Assembly (NCBI GenBank): GCA_026210745.1
Contig: CP110631.1
Location: 558,001 to 622,000 of the forward strand
Direction: 5' to 3'
From: Exobasidium rhododendri
Lineage: Eukaryota > Basidiomycota > Exobasidiomycetes > Exobasidiales > Exobasidiaceae
Length of the DNA: 64,000 nucleotides
Shown here: piece by piece, positions 43,291-52,175 of the stretch
Layout of the letters: each line of letters opens with the position of its first letter
Position numbering within the stretch: position 1 is the first letter of the stretch
Program-made: the position numbers and the translations under genes
The notes under the pieces: model-generated
Seen by the model: the letters and a program-made list of their open reading frames with translations, nothing else
The model's database searches: none
What the model was told of the DNA's origin: nothing

Positions 43291-44111
43291 TCAGCACAGT
43301 CTGCCCAGTCCACACATGCTATCACGCCGTCGTCTTTCCTCTGCATTGAAAGCAGCGATTCTTTCTGGACCCCAGTGATCATCGTCATCGCCACCAGCGC
43401 TCGACTTAATACTTTGAGCGAACCAAGAAAGATAAAGTGGAAAGTGAAAGAAGAATCAAGAGGCGGGCGAGAGGTGGTCAGCGGAAGGCGAACTTGGATA
43501 CGCGCTGTTTCGTATAGGACATGTCAAGTACTCACCTCAGGTCTCTCGTTGCGATTCATGTGCATTCCTCCAGGAGGTGGGCCTTGGTGATATTGTCCCT
43601 GGGGAGGGTAGCCTTGGTAGCCTTGATGACCCTGAGGAGGGAAACCTTGATATCCCTGAGGAGGAAAGCCTTGAGGAGGGTAGCCACCTTGACCGCCGTA
43701 CATGGCCGTAGGAGGTGCCATGATTTGTGGTGGGCCACCGTACATCTGGTGTCCACCGCCGTAAGGAATCTGTGGTGGACCACCTCCGTGTCGCATCATC
43801 TCTTCGATTTCTTGAGGCCCTTGACCAAACATCGGGAAGGTTTGTACGCTGGGAAGCGAGTTCTCTCGAATGTCGTAGTAATAGCCGACTCCTCCATTAA
43901 ATGGCGCCGTTCGAAGCAAGCTAGGGTGAGGATGTTCTGGCTTATACTGAATACCACCGAAGTCTCCATGGTGGATCTCGTAGTGAGGCATACCATCCGA
44001 ATCAGTATACACATGATGTGTACTTCTGTCTTTGACCCGATGCATTGGTGACGACAGGACGCATTGCACACTCATGACGGCAGCGAGGAGGATGGAAAAG
44101 GTCGTCTTCAT
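43291..44111 (-). CDS. Cluster secreted protein with W-motif last exon (229 aa)
   Basis: Exons 44111-43536 (192 codons, phase 0) and 43404-43291 (38 codons with stop), intron 131 nt. Signal peptide KTTFSILLAAVMSVQCVLS, then SPMHRVKD. The first half of the mature protein is His/Asp/Pro-rich (YEIHHGDFGGIQYKPEHPH). The second half has PPQG repeats (GYPPQGFPPQGYQGFPPQG). The last exon starts SSAGGDDDDHWGPERIAAFN, giving the W-x2-E-x-I-x3-N motif, and ends RRRRDSMCGLGRLC. The signal peptide is almost identical to that of the 47730 gene, so they are recent duplicates. Minus-strand ATATAAAA at 44252-44259 is a likely TATA box. Confidence 0.82.
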
Positions 44112-44133
44112 CTTGGATGTACTGCCAGCAGTG
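44112..44133 (-). promoter_or_regulatory. Conserved leader before ATG
   Basis: Minus strand ACTGCTGGCAGTACATCCAAG before ATGAAG. Same block as in the other cluster genes with a 3-nt insertion. Confidence 0.5.
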
Positions 44134-44259
44134 CAAAGAGGAGGAAAGAGATGAGAGAATGTACGAAAAGAGCAGGGAGAAGGAGACACAAAGGCAGAGA
44201 GCGATAGTAGAGAAGGGAGAAATCAGGAAGAAAGAGTCTTCACAGTCGTTCTTTTATAT

Positions 44260-45310
44260 GCGACACTGTTGAGGGAGTCCCTTCTGTGGGAAGGACCATC
44301 TTATCGCCCTCGATCGCCCTCGTCTTGTCTTGCACTGCCGCGGTCGAGTAGCTCTGCGATGATCAGGTTTCAAATCCATCCGAACATTGGCACAGCTCCA
44401 ATAGCTCTATGTGTCTTTCCTATAATCGTTGTAGTGCGGTGTGAAGGGGTTAATGCGCCAAGATGCACAGCACAAATATACTCGGCATTCTTAGATTGAC
44501 ACAACACGTTCTTGCGCAAGGTCTTTGTGGAATATTCAGAACAAGGTCTGTTGTACCGCTTTACAGAGGTAATGCTGACTACCTGGCAGCCCGCTCATCC
44601 ACAATGATAGCAGCAGGGTTGCAGAAGTTAGCGCGCTATTTGTGGGCTGACCGAGCGTACCGAGGGCGCGCCACCTGAATAATAGTTATAAAATCGCATG
44701 GCGTCAAATGCTAAAGCTGTATACTGTAGAAAGTGGCAGGGTTGAGAAATATTGAAATGATCCTGGCTGTAAATGAACAGTGCAAGGTCGACTGGTCCCA
44801 ACCGCTTCCTCTTGCTATCCCTTTTCTACCTATGTTTTGCCAAGATACGGTGGTTCTTCTCCGTATATAGAGAGATACTGTGTAGCTGGTCCCATTCCTC
44901 GCCATCGTAATTGCGATTGCATCTGTTGCTGCCCTCAGAAAGACATCGAACCAAGGGTCTCAACTCATCTATGCCCCGTATGTGCGGTACTCGCTGCAGG
45001 AGAACGACGATGTCAATGTCATGGATCATCAACTTTTGCCCTGCTTCTCTCTTTGGAGAACATCATACTTCTGAGCCACACGTGGAAAAGAGAGGCGCAA
45101 CTCTGAAGGGAAGATCTTGTCCAATGTGTCACAATAATTAACGTCACTCCATTTCGATCTTGTTTTATCGATCTGCACTTTCTGACGGTTCCTGCCCGAT
45201 CGTTACGATAGCAACACGATTTTTGCGTAATGAGGACACAACTCCCCACATCTTATTCAAATGAAGGATCAAAGCATATACATTGGCACGACATATCAAA
45301 GTTGAGGACA
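44260..45310. other. Intergenic region inside the cluster
   Basis: About 1.05 kb. The left part is the promoter of the 44111 gene; the right part is the 3' side of the 45311 gene. Several short frames exist on both strands but none has a signal peptide or conserved segment. Confidence 0.4.
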
Positions 45311-46107
45311 TCAAGACTTGAAGATGCCCTTAAAACCTTGCCACACTTTCTTCCCCTTTCCTCCTGATCGACTACCTTCCCCTCTTGATGCAGCAAATCT
45401 AGCTCTTCTCTCGACTTCTTCCGCTGTGTCTGGGTCTGTTCGAGATCGTGAAGAAGAACTTGCAAAGGCGGTGAATCCTCCTGCCTCTCTATTGACAGCG
45501 GCAATTTGTTCGGCAGTCCAGTAACCTTCGTCAGCTTGAGCTTGCATAGTAGGGTGCGCGTACATTGCAGAACCGAAGTCGGCGTGTCGATCATACATCT
45601 GTTGTGGACAGAGTCAAAGAGGACGTCATCAGTGTCACTTCCGCAAATGCGTCGCCATGTGACGCACGAACTCACATCGTTGGGTTGATGCCCTTGCAGA
45701 TAAAGGCGATTACGATCTTGAATCTCTCGCTCTTGCTCTTCGAGACGGCGCAGGCGAGCTCTTTCGCGCCTTGCTTCAACTTCTTCTAGTCGCTGCAGCT
45801 CTATACGCTCTCTATTTCGAGTGTCGTTTATGTGCTTGTTGTAATCGACGAGTCTCGCATCGTCATTTGCAGGATGATCGAAGTACGTTCGACTGGAATG
45901 CCGATCCCTGTGAAGCTTCTTTACGTGACGATGATCTGGATGCTGGTTAATCCAATCTTCTACCCCATCATACACTTGGCTTGTCACTTGAGTGGGTACA
46001 TGATAGTAGGTATCTTGGCCGTTGTGGTCCATAGGCAACGGAGCAGAGCGCACGCATTTCAGACTCAAGGTGATGACAGCAATTAGCAATGTTAGTACTG
46101 ACTGCAT
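45311..46107 (-). CDS. Cluster secreted protein with W-motif last exon (239 aa)
   Basis: Exons 46107-45676 (144 codons, phase 0) and 45598-45311 (96 codons with stop). Signal peptide QSVLTLLIAVITLSLKCVRS, then APLPMDHNG. The middle differs from its relatives: it is His/Arg-rich and then a long helical coiled coil (RNRERIELQRLEEVEARRER, RRLEEQEREIQDRNRL). The last exon contains DEGYWTAEQIAAVNREAGG, the shared W motif, then an Arg/Ser-rich stretch and the basic, aromatic end GKGKKVWQGFKGIFKS. So the ends are conserved while the middle has been replaced. The ATG is preceded by a shortened form of the conserved leader (CAGTCAAG). Confidence 0.82.
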
Positions 46108-46289
46108 CTTGACTGAAGAAGACGGGCTGTATGGAGAAGGGGGGAGCGATGGGGAGTGCACGCTTTTATGTTGCTCTTTATCCTACCAAGTTTAATACCT
46201 GCCATCGCTGCGTGGACAGTACGCAGTCGGCATTGCCCCATTAGTACAGCATCATCGCGTAGAGCACACCGCAGCGCCCGCGTAAGACC

Positions 46290-46321
46290 GACTCGACGCC
46301 GAAGCGGTACAACGTCGAGTC
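46290..46321. promoter_or_regulatory. Palindrome around CCGAAGC
   Basis: Nine-base arms GACTCGACG and CGTCGAGTC enclose CCGAAGCGGTACAA. It is about 180 bp upstream of the ATG at 46107. The core CCGAAGC is the same as in the 42696 element. Confidence 0.45.
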
Positions 46322-46806
46322 AGTAAGGCTGTTCAATCATCTATACATCTTCGCCTCGTAAGCAAATGGCGGTGATTGCACTGGTGAGCACTTATAGGAT
46401 CGTGAAGGGCTCCTACCAGTAGGTATTATGCTCACTCTTCTATCGTCGCATTATACTCACTCTCCTCTTGCTCTGAAGAAAAGGTCGAGCGCCCAAGAGA
46501 GGGTTGGGCGTACTGTGTACAAGAGACATCAGTGTTGTGCTATGCTCTGTTCACATTTCTTCCAGATGTGTGCCTCTCCGACACTTTTCAACAGAAAGAA
46601 AGTCTCGATGAAGAGATTCTCCTTGTCTCTCATATATCCATCAAAAGTGATTGTAGGGTGGTGACTTCGCAAAACACTGGGACAGCGACTCCTTGCAAAA
46701 ACACAATCTTGATGTAGAAGCATTATCATATTCGACGTATAGTCTTAAAATCATATAATAAGTCTAGTCTCAAAAAGGGCAGGGTACATCTGCCACTAAG
46801 ACATTC
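46322..46806. other. Intergenic region
   Basis: About 480 bp between the 45311 gene's promoter palindrome and the 3' end of the 46807 gene. No gene seen. Confidence 0.4.
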
Positions 46807-47730
46807 TTAATGCTTCTTCTTTCCAAGTCCCAGATAACCACCTATGCCTTTGCCCTTGCTTTTGCTTTTGCCTCTGCTGCTACTCTCTTCTCTGTCCATT
46901 TGTGCGTTGGCTCGGGCTATCTTTCCTGCACTCCAAGTCTCCGAGGATACTGATTCCTCATCTGATTCCAGCTCAGCTTGAGGCGGCTGTAGAGGAAGTG
47001 AGCAGACGAGACGAGACGGCCATGGGTAAGTAGAGGAAAGCAAAGTAAGCATGTCTGTCTAACTCACTCCACGTTGACCTTGCATAGGGTTCATTCCCTG
47101 AGGTGGTCCACGCGGGTAGCCGGCTGGAGGACCCCTCATGGGAGGTCCCTGGCCACCTCCGTATCCCATCATTGGAGGTCGAGGACCTCCCATGCCAGGA
47201 CCTCCCATGCCAGGGTATCCCATACTAGGACCGCCCATGCCAGGGTGTCCCATGCCCGGGTATCCCATGCCCTGTCCCATACCCTGTCCCATACCGTAGT
47301 TCATGCGTTGTTGTTCCATCGCCAACAATTGTTGCCTTCGATGTTCCTTAGCCATTTGTTCATTTTGGTACTGTTGCATATCGTGGGCATATTGTTGCGG
47401 AGCCATCTTACGACTGAGCTCTTTGACTCTTCCTTCTAAGTGCTGTCCTAGGATTTCGCCGAAGTCGATCTGTCTCGTAGCTGTCGCTGCATTAAAGAAA
47501 TCCTCTGCGCACGATTGCTCTTGTCCTTGACCGTGACCTTGTCCGTAGCCTTGCATCTGCCCTTGACCTTGTCCGTAGCCTTGCATTTGACCATAACCTT
47601 GTCCGTAGCCTTGCATTTGGTTGGGGTTGTAGCCACCGCCGCCACCACCTCCGAACATAGGAAGGGGAGCAGAGAGTACAAACTGCGCGCTCATGACGGC
47701 GGCGAGGAGAATGGAGAAATTGGACTTCAT
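46807..47730 (-). CDS. Cluster secreted protein (GYGQ and GMG repeats, W-motif last exon, 280 aa)
   Basis: Exons 47730-47068 (221 codons, phase 0) and 46986-46807 (60 codons with stop). Signal peptide KSNFSILLAAVMSAQFVLS, then APLPMFGGGGGG. Residues 35-70 are GYGQ/GQMQ repeats. A charged helical island follows (AEDFFNAATATRQIDFGEI, LEGRVKELSRKMAPQQ). Then come Met/Gly repeats (GMGYPGMGHPGMGGPSMGY). The last exon reads SSETWSAGKIARANAQMDRE, the shared motif with Gly in the usual Glu place, and ends in SKSKGKGIGGYLGLGKKKH. One Cys only. Minus-strand TATAAAT at about 47889-47895 is a probable TATA box. Confidence 0.84.
47190..47310 (-). repeat. In-frame tandem repeat (GMGYPGMGHPG units)
   Basis: Repeats of a 12-15 nt unit encoding (G/Y/H)PGMG, plus GMGQ units. 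A second array encoding QGYGQGQ lies at about 47515-47635 of the same gene. Confidence 0.7.
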
Positions 47731-47750
47731 CTTGATACTGCCAGCAGATG
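47731..47750 (-). promoter_or_regulatory. Conserved leader before ATG
   Basis: Minus strand CATCTGCTGGCAGTATCAAG before ATGAAGTCC. It shares 16 of 20 bases with the leader at 42441-42460. Confidence 0.55.
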
Positions 47751-47972
47751 TAGACGAAGTAGGATCGAGGAGAGGAGAGAGAAAGGGGAGAAAAGTAAAG
47801 CTGAGGAGGTAGGAAAGTAGAACGGCAAAGTTGGGTGAAGAAGGAGAGGAGGAAAAGAGAAGGGGAAGGATGCAAGAAAAGATGATTCATTTATAGGAGT
47901 GGGTCTCCCTGCATTCGCTTCAGTATCCAACCATCTCTAACCGCTACAGTCGGGCTATGACCGAACATACTA

Positions 47973-48003
47973 CCGAAGCGTAACTCGACAGCAGTCGGTC
48001 GAG
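47973..48003. promoter_or_regulatory. CCGAAGC element with short palindrome
   Basis: CCGAAGCG at 47973-47980 is followed by CTCGAC (47984-47989) and GTCGAG (47998-48003). It lies about 250 bp upstream of the ATG at 47730. The arrangement differs from the other elements because the core lies beside, not inside, the arms. Confidence 0.35.
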
Positions 48004-48435
48004 TAAGAAGAGGACGAGCGACGAAGGAGTAGGTCGTGTCGATTTCAAAGGCAGTGCGTTGCTGTACGGTGTGCAGTGCTTGTGAACGTCTCTTGTGCTA
48101 AGCGATACCGTCATAGCCAGACATCACCCGCGTGCTTTGAGTGTTGCATGTCGATAGAGCGCTCCTCTTCCTAGATTTGAGACTGCGCCAAGACAGGATA
48201 AGATGAAGCGAGACACTTCTGCGCGTAAGAGTGAAGCGCCCTCGTTAGAAGAATCGGCACTGGGCGTACACCGAAAGACCGAGAGCAGCGGTTCATTCAG
48301 CGCTGCAGCATCTGTGTGCTGTGGTACAGCTTGGACGTCACCCTGATCAAGACAAGAAGGAGGCAATAGTGGATTATAGAGAGAGAGAAAAAGAGAGAGA
48401 TGAGGAGCAGGCTGGTAGTCTTGACATCCGCGAAC
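48004..48435. other. Divergent region between cluster genes
   Basis: Part of the 1-kb gap between the 46807 (minus) and 48764 (plus) genes. A second short CGAC...GTCG repeat with GAAG inside is at about 48015-48032. No gene seen. Confidence 0.35.
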
Positions 48436-48460
48436 CGACACAGCTTCGTAGCGAATGTCG
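48436..48460. promoter_or_regulatory. Palindrome around GCTTCG (CGAAGC)
   Basis: Arms CGACA and TGTCG enclose a 15-nt spacer with AGCTTCG, the reverse complement of CGAAGCT. It is about 300 bp upstream of the plus-strand ATG at 48764, so the core has the same orientation relative to the promoter arms but inverted to transcription. Confidence 0.35.
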
Positions 48461-48763
48461 CGGAAATTATCACCCTATCGAATTCAGCCATGTACCCTCG
48501 ACAATGGCTATGCGGGTTGCCTTTCGCCATGGTCGTCCTACAGGACGCAACTGTTGAGACACTCTTCCTTTCAGGGGTATAGATGTCCTCAGGGAGATGC
48601 ACATAAAAGCGGGTCCTCTCGTGCTCGTCCGTTGCTCTTCTCCCCACCGAAAAGTCTCTCGCTGGATCTTTCTTTCTTTCTCGCAGCCTGCTCTTTCCAC
48701 CCCCTTTTTTATTGCTCATCTCTCCTGCTCTTCTTGCGACTGTCAGATCTGCAGCCTTTGAAG

Positions 48764-49472
48764 ATGAGGTCCATCTTTCTCTGTCTTCTCGCCACCGTCT
48801 TGAGCGTAGGGTATGTCTTATCTGCGCCGGCTCCAATGGAGTATTCAGGGGGCGATGATCCATATGGTGAGTTGCATCATGCTTTCGTCCTCCTCGTCAC
48901 AATCAGCTGGCTGACAAGCATTTTTCCTCAGCAACACAGATGTACGCACGCCCGCAAAACCGACTGTATGGCCCTGGTTCGGCCAGGATGAGATATGGAC
49001 CATCGGTGTACAGACCTGGCTACGACCCCCTCCACGACAACAATCATGAAAGTGCTGATTATGGCTTCCGAGGGACCGTAGGTAATGAGATTGTGGCGGC
49101 AACTCCTGTCCAACGGACACTCCCAACCCTAGCGCATGAGCTCAACATCCCCATGTCGGATGATCATTTCTCCCGACTGGTGAGACACCATGCTGTAAGT
49201 TGAGAAGTGAAGCTTTGAGGCGCCCGAAAAAAAAAGCTGTTTAGGTCTGATCGTTTTCACTTTTCTCACTTGATCTTCACTAGAAAAATGATCTTCCCTG
49301 GACGGAGGAGATGATCATCGAAGGAAACAGAAGATCTCTCAAAGAAGCGGAAAGTACTGCAAGCTCCAGCCGAGCGCCAAACCGTGATGGGACGAGGGGC
49401 AGCAGACGCAAGTTGGAACGATTGAATTCCTTTGATAAAGTCAAGAATTTTCTTTCCTGCAATCACAGCTGA
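48764..49472 (+). CDS. Cluster secreted protein with W-motif last exon, CNHS end (184 aa)
   Basis: Exons 48764-48866, 48932-49194 and 49284-49472 join (phases 1 and 0) to 185 codons with stop. Signal peptide SIFLCLLATVLSVGYVLS, then APAPMEYSGGDDPY. The middle is Tyr/Arg/Pro-rich (MYARPQNRLYGPGSARM) and then more folded-looking (LPTLAHELNIPMSDDHFSRL). The last exon begins KNDLPWTEEMIIEGNRRSLK, matching the W-x2-E-x-I-x3-N motif, and ends FDKVKNFLSCNHS. The last seven residues are very like those of the next gene (FFTCNHS). ATAAAA at 48602 may be the TATA box. Confidence 0.82.
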
Positions 49473-50222
49473 AGATCATTCGAAGTCGATGTAGTCGAGA
49501 CACGCTGAGTTGAGCTTCTCTCTGCTCTATCGATCGTGCGATCACACGCTCTGTGAAGTCCTTCCCTTAGTGATCATATGAATGTATTCACAGAGCGAAG
49601 TGTCTTTGCTGTCATGCTCGATTTATCGCTCGAAGGCTGTTGTGTGTCGTGCCATACTCGTCATTGTGTCTCTTCTCTACTTTAGATGGTCAAGATGACA
49701 GGCAACACTGAAGAGACCACGCTTGCCGGAGCTCATGCGTCGCTGTCTCGCGTAAGCGAAGTGAACTGATACAGTCTGGCAACAGTATCGCACAAGGCTG
49801 CAGAAGGTCTTCTCTTGCACTCTCGAATGAGGGGTACACGTCTTCTAAGAATTGCGTCTATCCTTCAAATACAGGCACATTTCCACATGTCGTTTGCATT
49901 GTTGTATCGAGGCATTCCCCTGCCGTCGTCCTTGTACACTTGTCGCCCCATTTGGAAGTTCTGTCTCAACTTTCCCTTCTACCAATCTTCCTTCGCATTG
50001 CCAAGCCGAAAGCGCTGATACTGCTGCGCCACTGCAGTACAGATCACACTCGGCGCAGTGACGCAGAAGTGAATCAGCTTGCACAGCTATAAGGCGTTGT
50101 CGCACCGCAGCACATTCTTTCACTGCTTTAAGTCCTACTGCTCACCTGTGTCGTATAAGTTCTCGTCCTTTTTTCTTCCCTCTTCTCTAACCCCCCTAAC
50201 TCATATACTCTCGATCAACACG
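49473..50222. other. Intergenic region
   Basis: About 750 bp between two plus-strand cluster genes. TATAAGG at 50088-50094 is a likely TATA box for the next gene. GCGAAGTG occurs at 49595 and 49757 but without clear palindrome arms. No gene seen. Confidence 0.4.
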
Positions 50223-50800
50223 ATGAAATCATCCTCCTTTATCCTCGCTTTGGGAAGTGTGTCCAGCGTCCTCTGTGCACCGATGAATTATGAGAGAGGT
50301 CGATCGGCAGGCGTACCCAGGCCCGATTCTCTAGTAAGAGCCTTTCGTCGAGATCATCTCAGTGATGCGTTCCGAGCACATCACTTGTCTCAATACCATG
50401 CGTCGTATCCTGAGGGCCAAATGCCGCTCCATCAGTACTTTGGAGGATCGAGCGGATCCTTATCGATTCCCCAGGAGGTCTTCTACAGCGATCCATCGAC
50501 TCAGACTCTGCAGCTTGCTGTACCGACGCCGTTACATCCTCCCCCCGTGACACGAGTCCGACAGCCAACTCGTGCTCATGCACTTATTGCTCCTCCCGGG
50601 GTGAGTACGGAGCAGGCTTCCTCGACTTTAGAAACAAGCATCCGCACTTCTCTACTAATCAAGACCCCTCCTTGGCCCACTCTCTCCAGTATGAAGTGGT
50701 TCCATGGTCCGAAGCTGCACTGAATGAAGCCAACAGGCGAGCAGGGCATCGCGGATTGGTCAACAACATCAGGGACTTCTTCACCTGCAATCATAGTTGA
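50223..50800 (+). CDS. Cluster secreted protein with W-motif last exon, CNHS end (162 aa)
   Basis: Exons 50223-50600 (126 codons, phase 0) and 50690-50800 (37 codons with stop). Signal peptide KSSSFILALGSVSSVLC, then APMNYERGRSAGVP. The mature part is His/Arg/Ser/Pro-rich (LSDAFRAHHLSQYHASYPEG) with no repeats. The last exon reads YEVVPWSEAALNEANRRAGH, the shared motif with Leu for Ile, then GLVNNIRDFFTCNHS. The single Cys of the mature protein is in the CNHS end. It closes the cluster; the next gene is the housekeeping BNA1. Confidence 0.8.
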
Positions 50801-51155
50801 TCAGCAAGCGTCAACTGGATCGTGCGAAGCCTGAGATGGCCGCCCTTATTTGATGAGCCCGATGTAAGAATGCACGAAATATGTCTTACTCACCCATGGC
50901 CTGTTCTCCGTCTGTGCCGAGCTTCGCTGTCACTGAGTGAAGCGAACATCTTTGACATCGCCTGTCGCTGCATGTCGATGCAGCTCCTCTGTCCACATGG
51001 CCGCTAGTAGATGATCTCGGTGATTACGCAGCTTGCTCTAAAGGAACACCTTAAAATTTCATAAGTCCGTCACGTCCCCCTCCTGTGTGCGTTATGTGTA
51101 TGCTTCTCACCTACACCTCCACTCCGCACTTACCTTGACACCTTGAACACACACG
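50801..51155. other. Intergenic region
   Basis: About 355 bp between the last cluster gene and BNA1. GTGAAGCGAACATC at 50937-50950 resembles the CGAAGC cores but has no arms. No gene seen. Confidence 0.4.
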
Positions 51156-51938
51156 ATGCCGATGCTACCGCCACTCAACTTCGACAAGTGGCTTGATGAG
51201 AATAGCCACCTTTTACAACCTCCAGTGGGCAACTACTGCCTGTACAAGACAAATGACTTCACTGTGAGTGCGAGCGAACTCGACACGTTGTGCTCAGATT
51301 CTCATACTCTAGCTATGCAATTTCTCTTTCCTTCTTGCAGGTCATGGCGGTCGGAGGACCTAATGCTCGCAGCGACTATCACTTCCAGCCCACCGAAGAG
51401 TGGTTCTACCAGAAGAAGGGAGCAATGCTGTTGAAGGTTATTGAAGATGGTCAATTCAAGGACATTCACATTGGAGAAGGGGAAATGTTCATGCTGCCAG
51501 GTGAGTCTTTCATCCGACCATTTTGCCGACTCGCTCTTGAGGCTGATGATGGCCTCTACTTTTTCCGCAGCCTACACACCCCACAGCCCTTGCCGATTCG
51601 AAAACACAATAGGAATTGTTGTCGAACGGACCCGACCAGACGACAAAGAAGGTGAGTCGCTCGACGTAGAGTCTTTAGCATCGTCACCTGTGAGGCGCGA
51701 CCTAAAAGATGATAAAAACCTCACAGATGCTATGCGGTGGTACTGTCCCAACCTGTCTGCACACAACAACGAGCCTCACATCGTCAAGGAATCGAGGTTC
51801 CAGTGCACCGATCTCGGCACACAGTTGAAACCAGTGATCGACGAGTGGAAGGCAAACGAAAAAGGTCGCAAATGTGGTTCGTGTGGATATGAGCAGGGAG
51901 AGAGGGAGCTCATCGGAGGCCTATCCGTGAAGGCTTAA
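51156..51938 (+). CDS. BNA1: 3-hydroxyanthranilate 3,4-dioxygenase
   Basis: This Fe(II) cupin opens 3-hydroxyanthranilate in the kynurenine route to NAD. Exons 51156-51263, 51341-51500, 51571-51651 and 51727-51938 give 186 aa. Visible motifs: [34 protein letters not shown] with the His and Glu ligands, [17 protein letters not shown] with the second His, and the rubredoxin-like C-terminal [11 protein letters not shown] with two Cys. The third intron (51652-51726) is 75 nt with no stop, so its retention would only add 25 residues. The rubredoxin-like site also uses WYCPN. Confidence 0.95.
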
Positions 51939-52175
51939 AACGAGGTTACTACTGCAGCATCACTACTGCTCCTCTTGTGTACAACATTTAGATCAACTTG
52001 ACGCGGAGAAATATAATCATTTTGTCGAACTTTTTGTTTCTTGCTTACCAATACGCACGCCTCCACCGCAAGTTGAGAATGTCCCTTGCTTTGCTCTCTA
52101 GACGATAATCGACGTGCATTTCTTCCTGGTCCGTTTAGATACTTTCCCCATCGTTCTTCCGGGGGTTCCCTCAGC

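Noticed and set aside
47074-47439. Plus-strand frame with HARVSHA-type repeats
   Set aside because: It is the antisense of the GMG/PGMG repeats; no independent evidence of coding.
47492-47890. Long minus-strand frame in another phase over the start of the 46807 gene
   Set aside because: It reads through the signal-peptide region in the wrong frame with Arg/Ser-rich, non-conserved sequence. The true frame has a clean signal peptide and matching paralogues.
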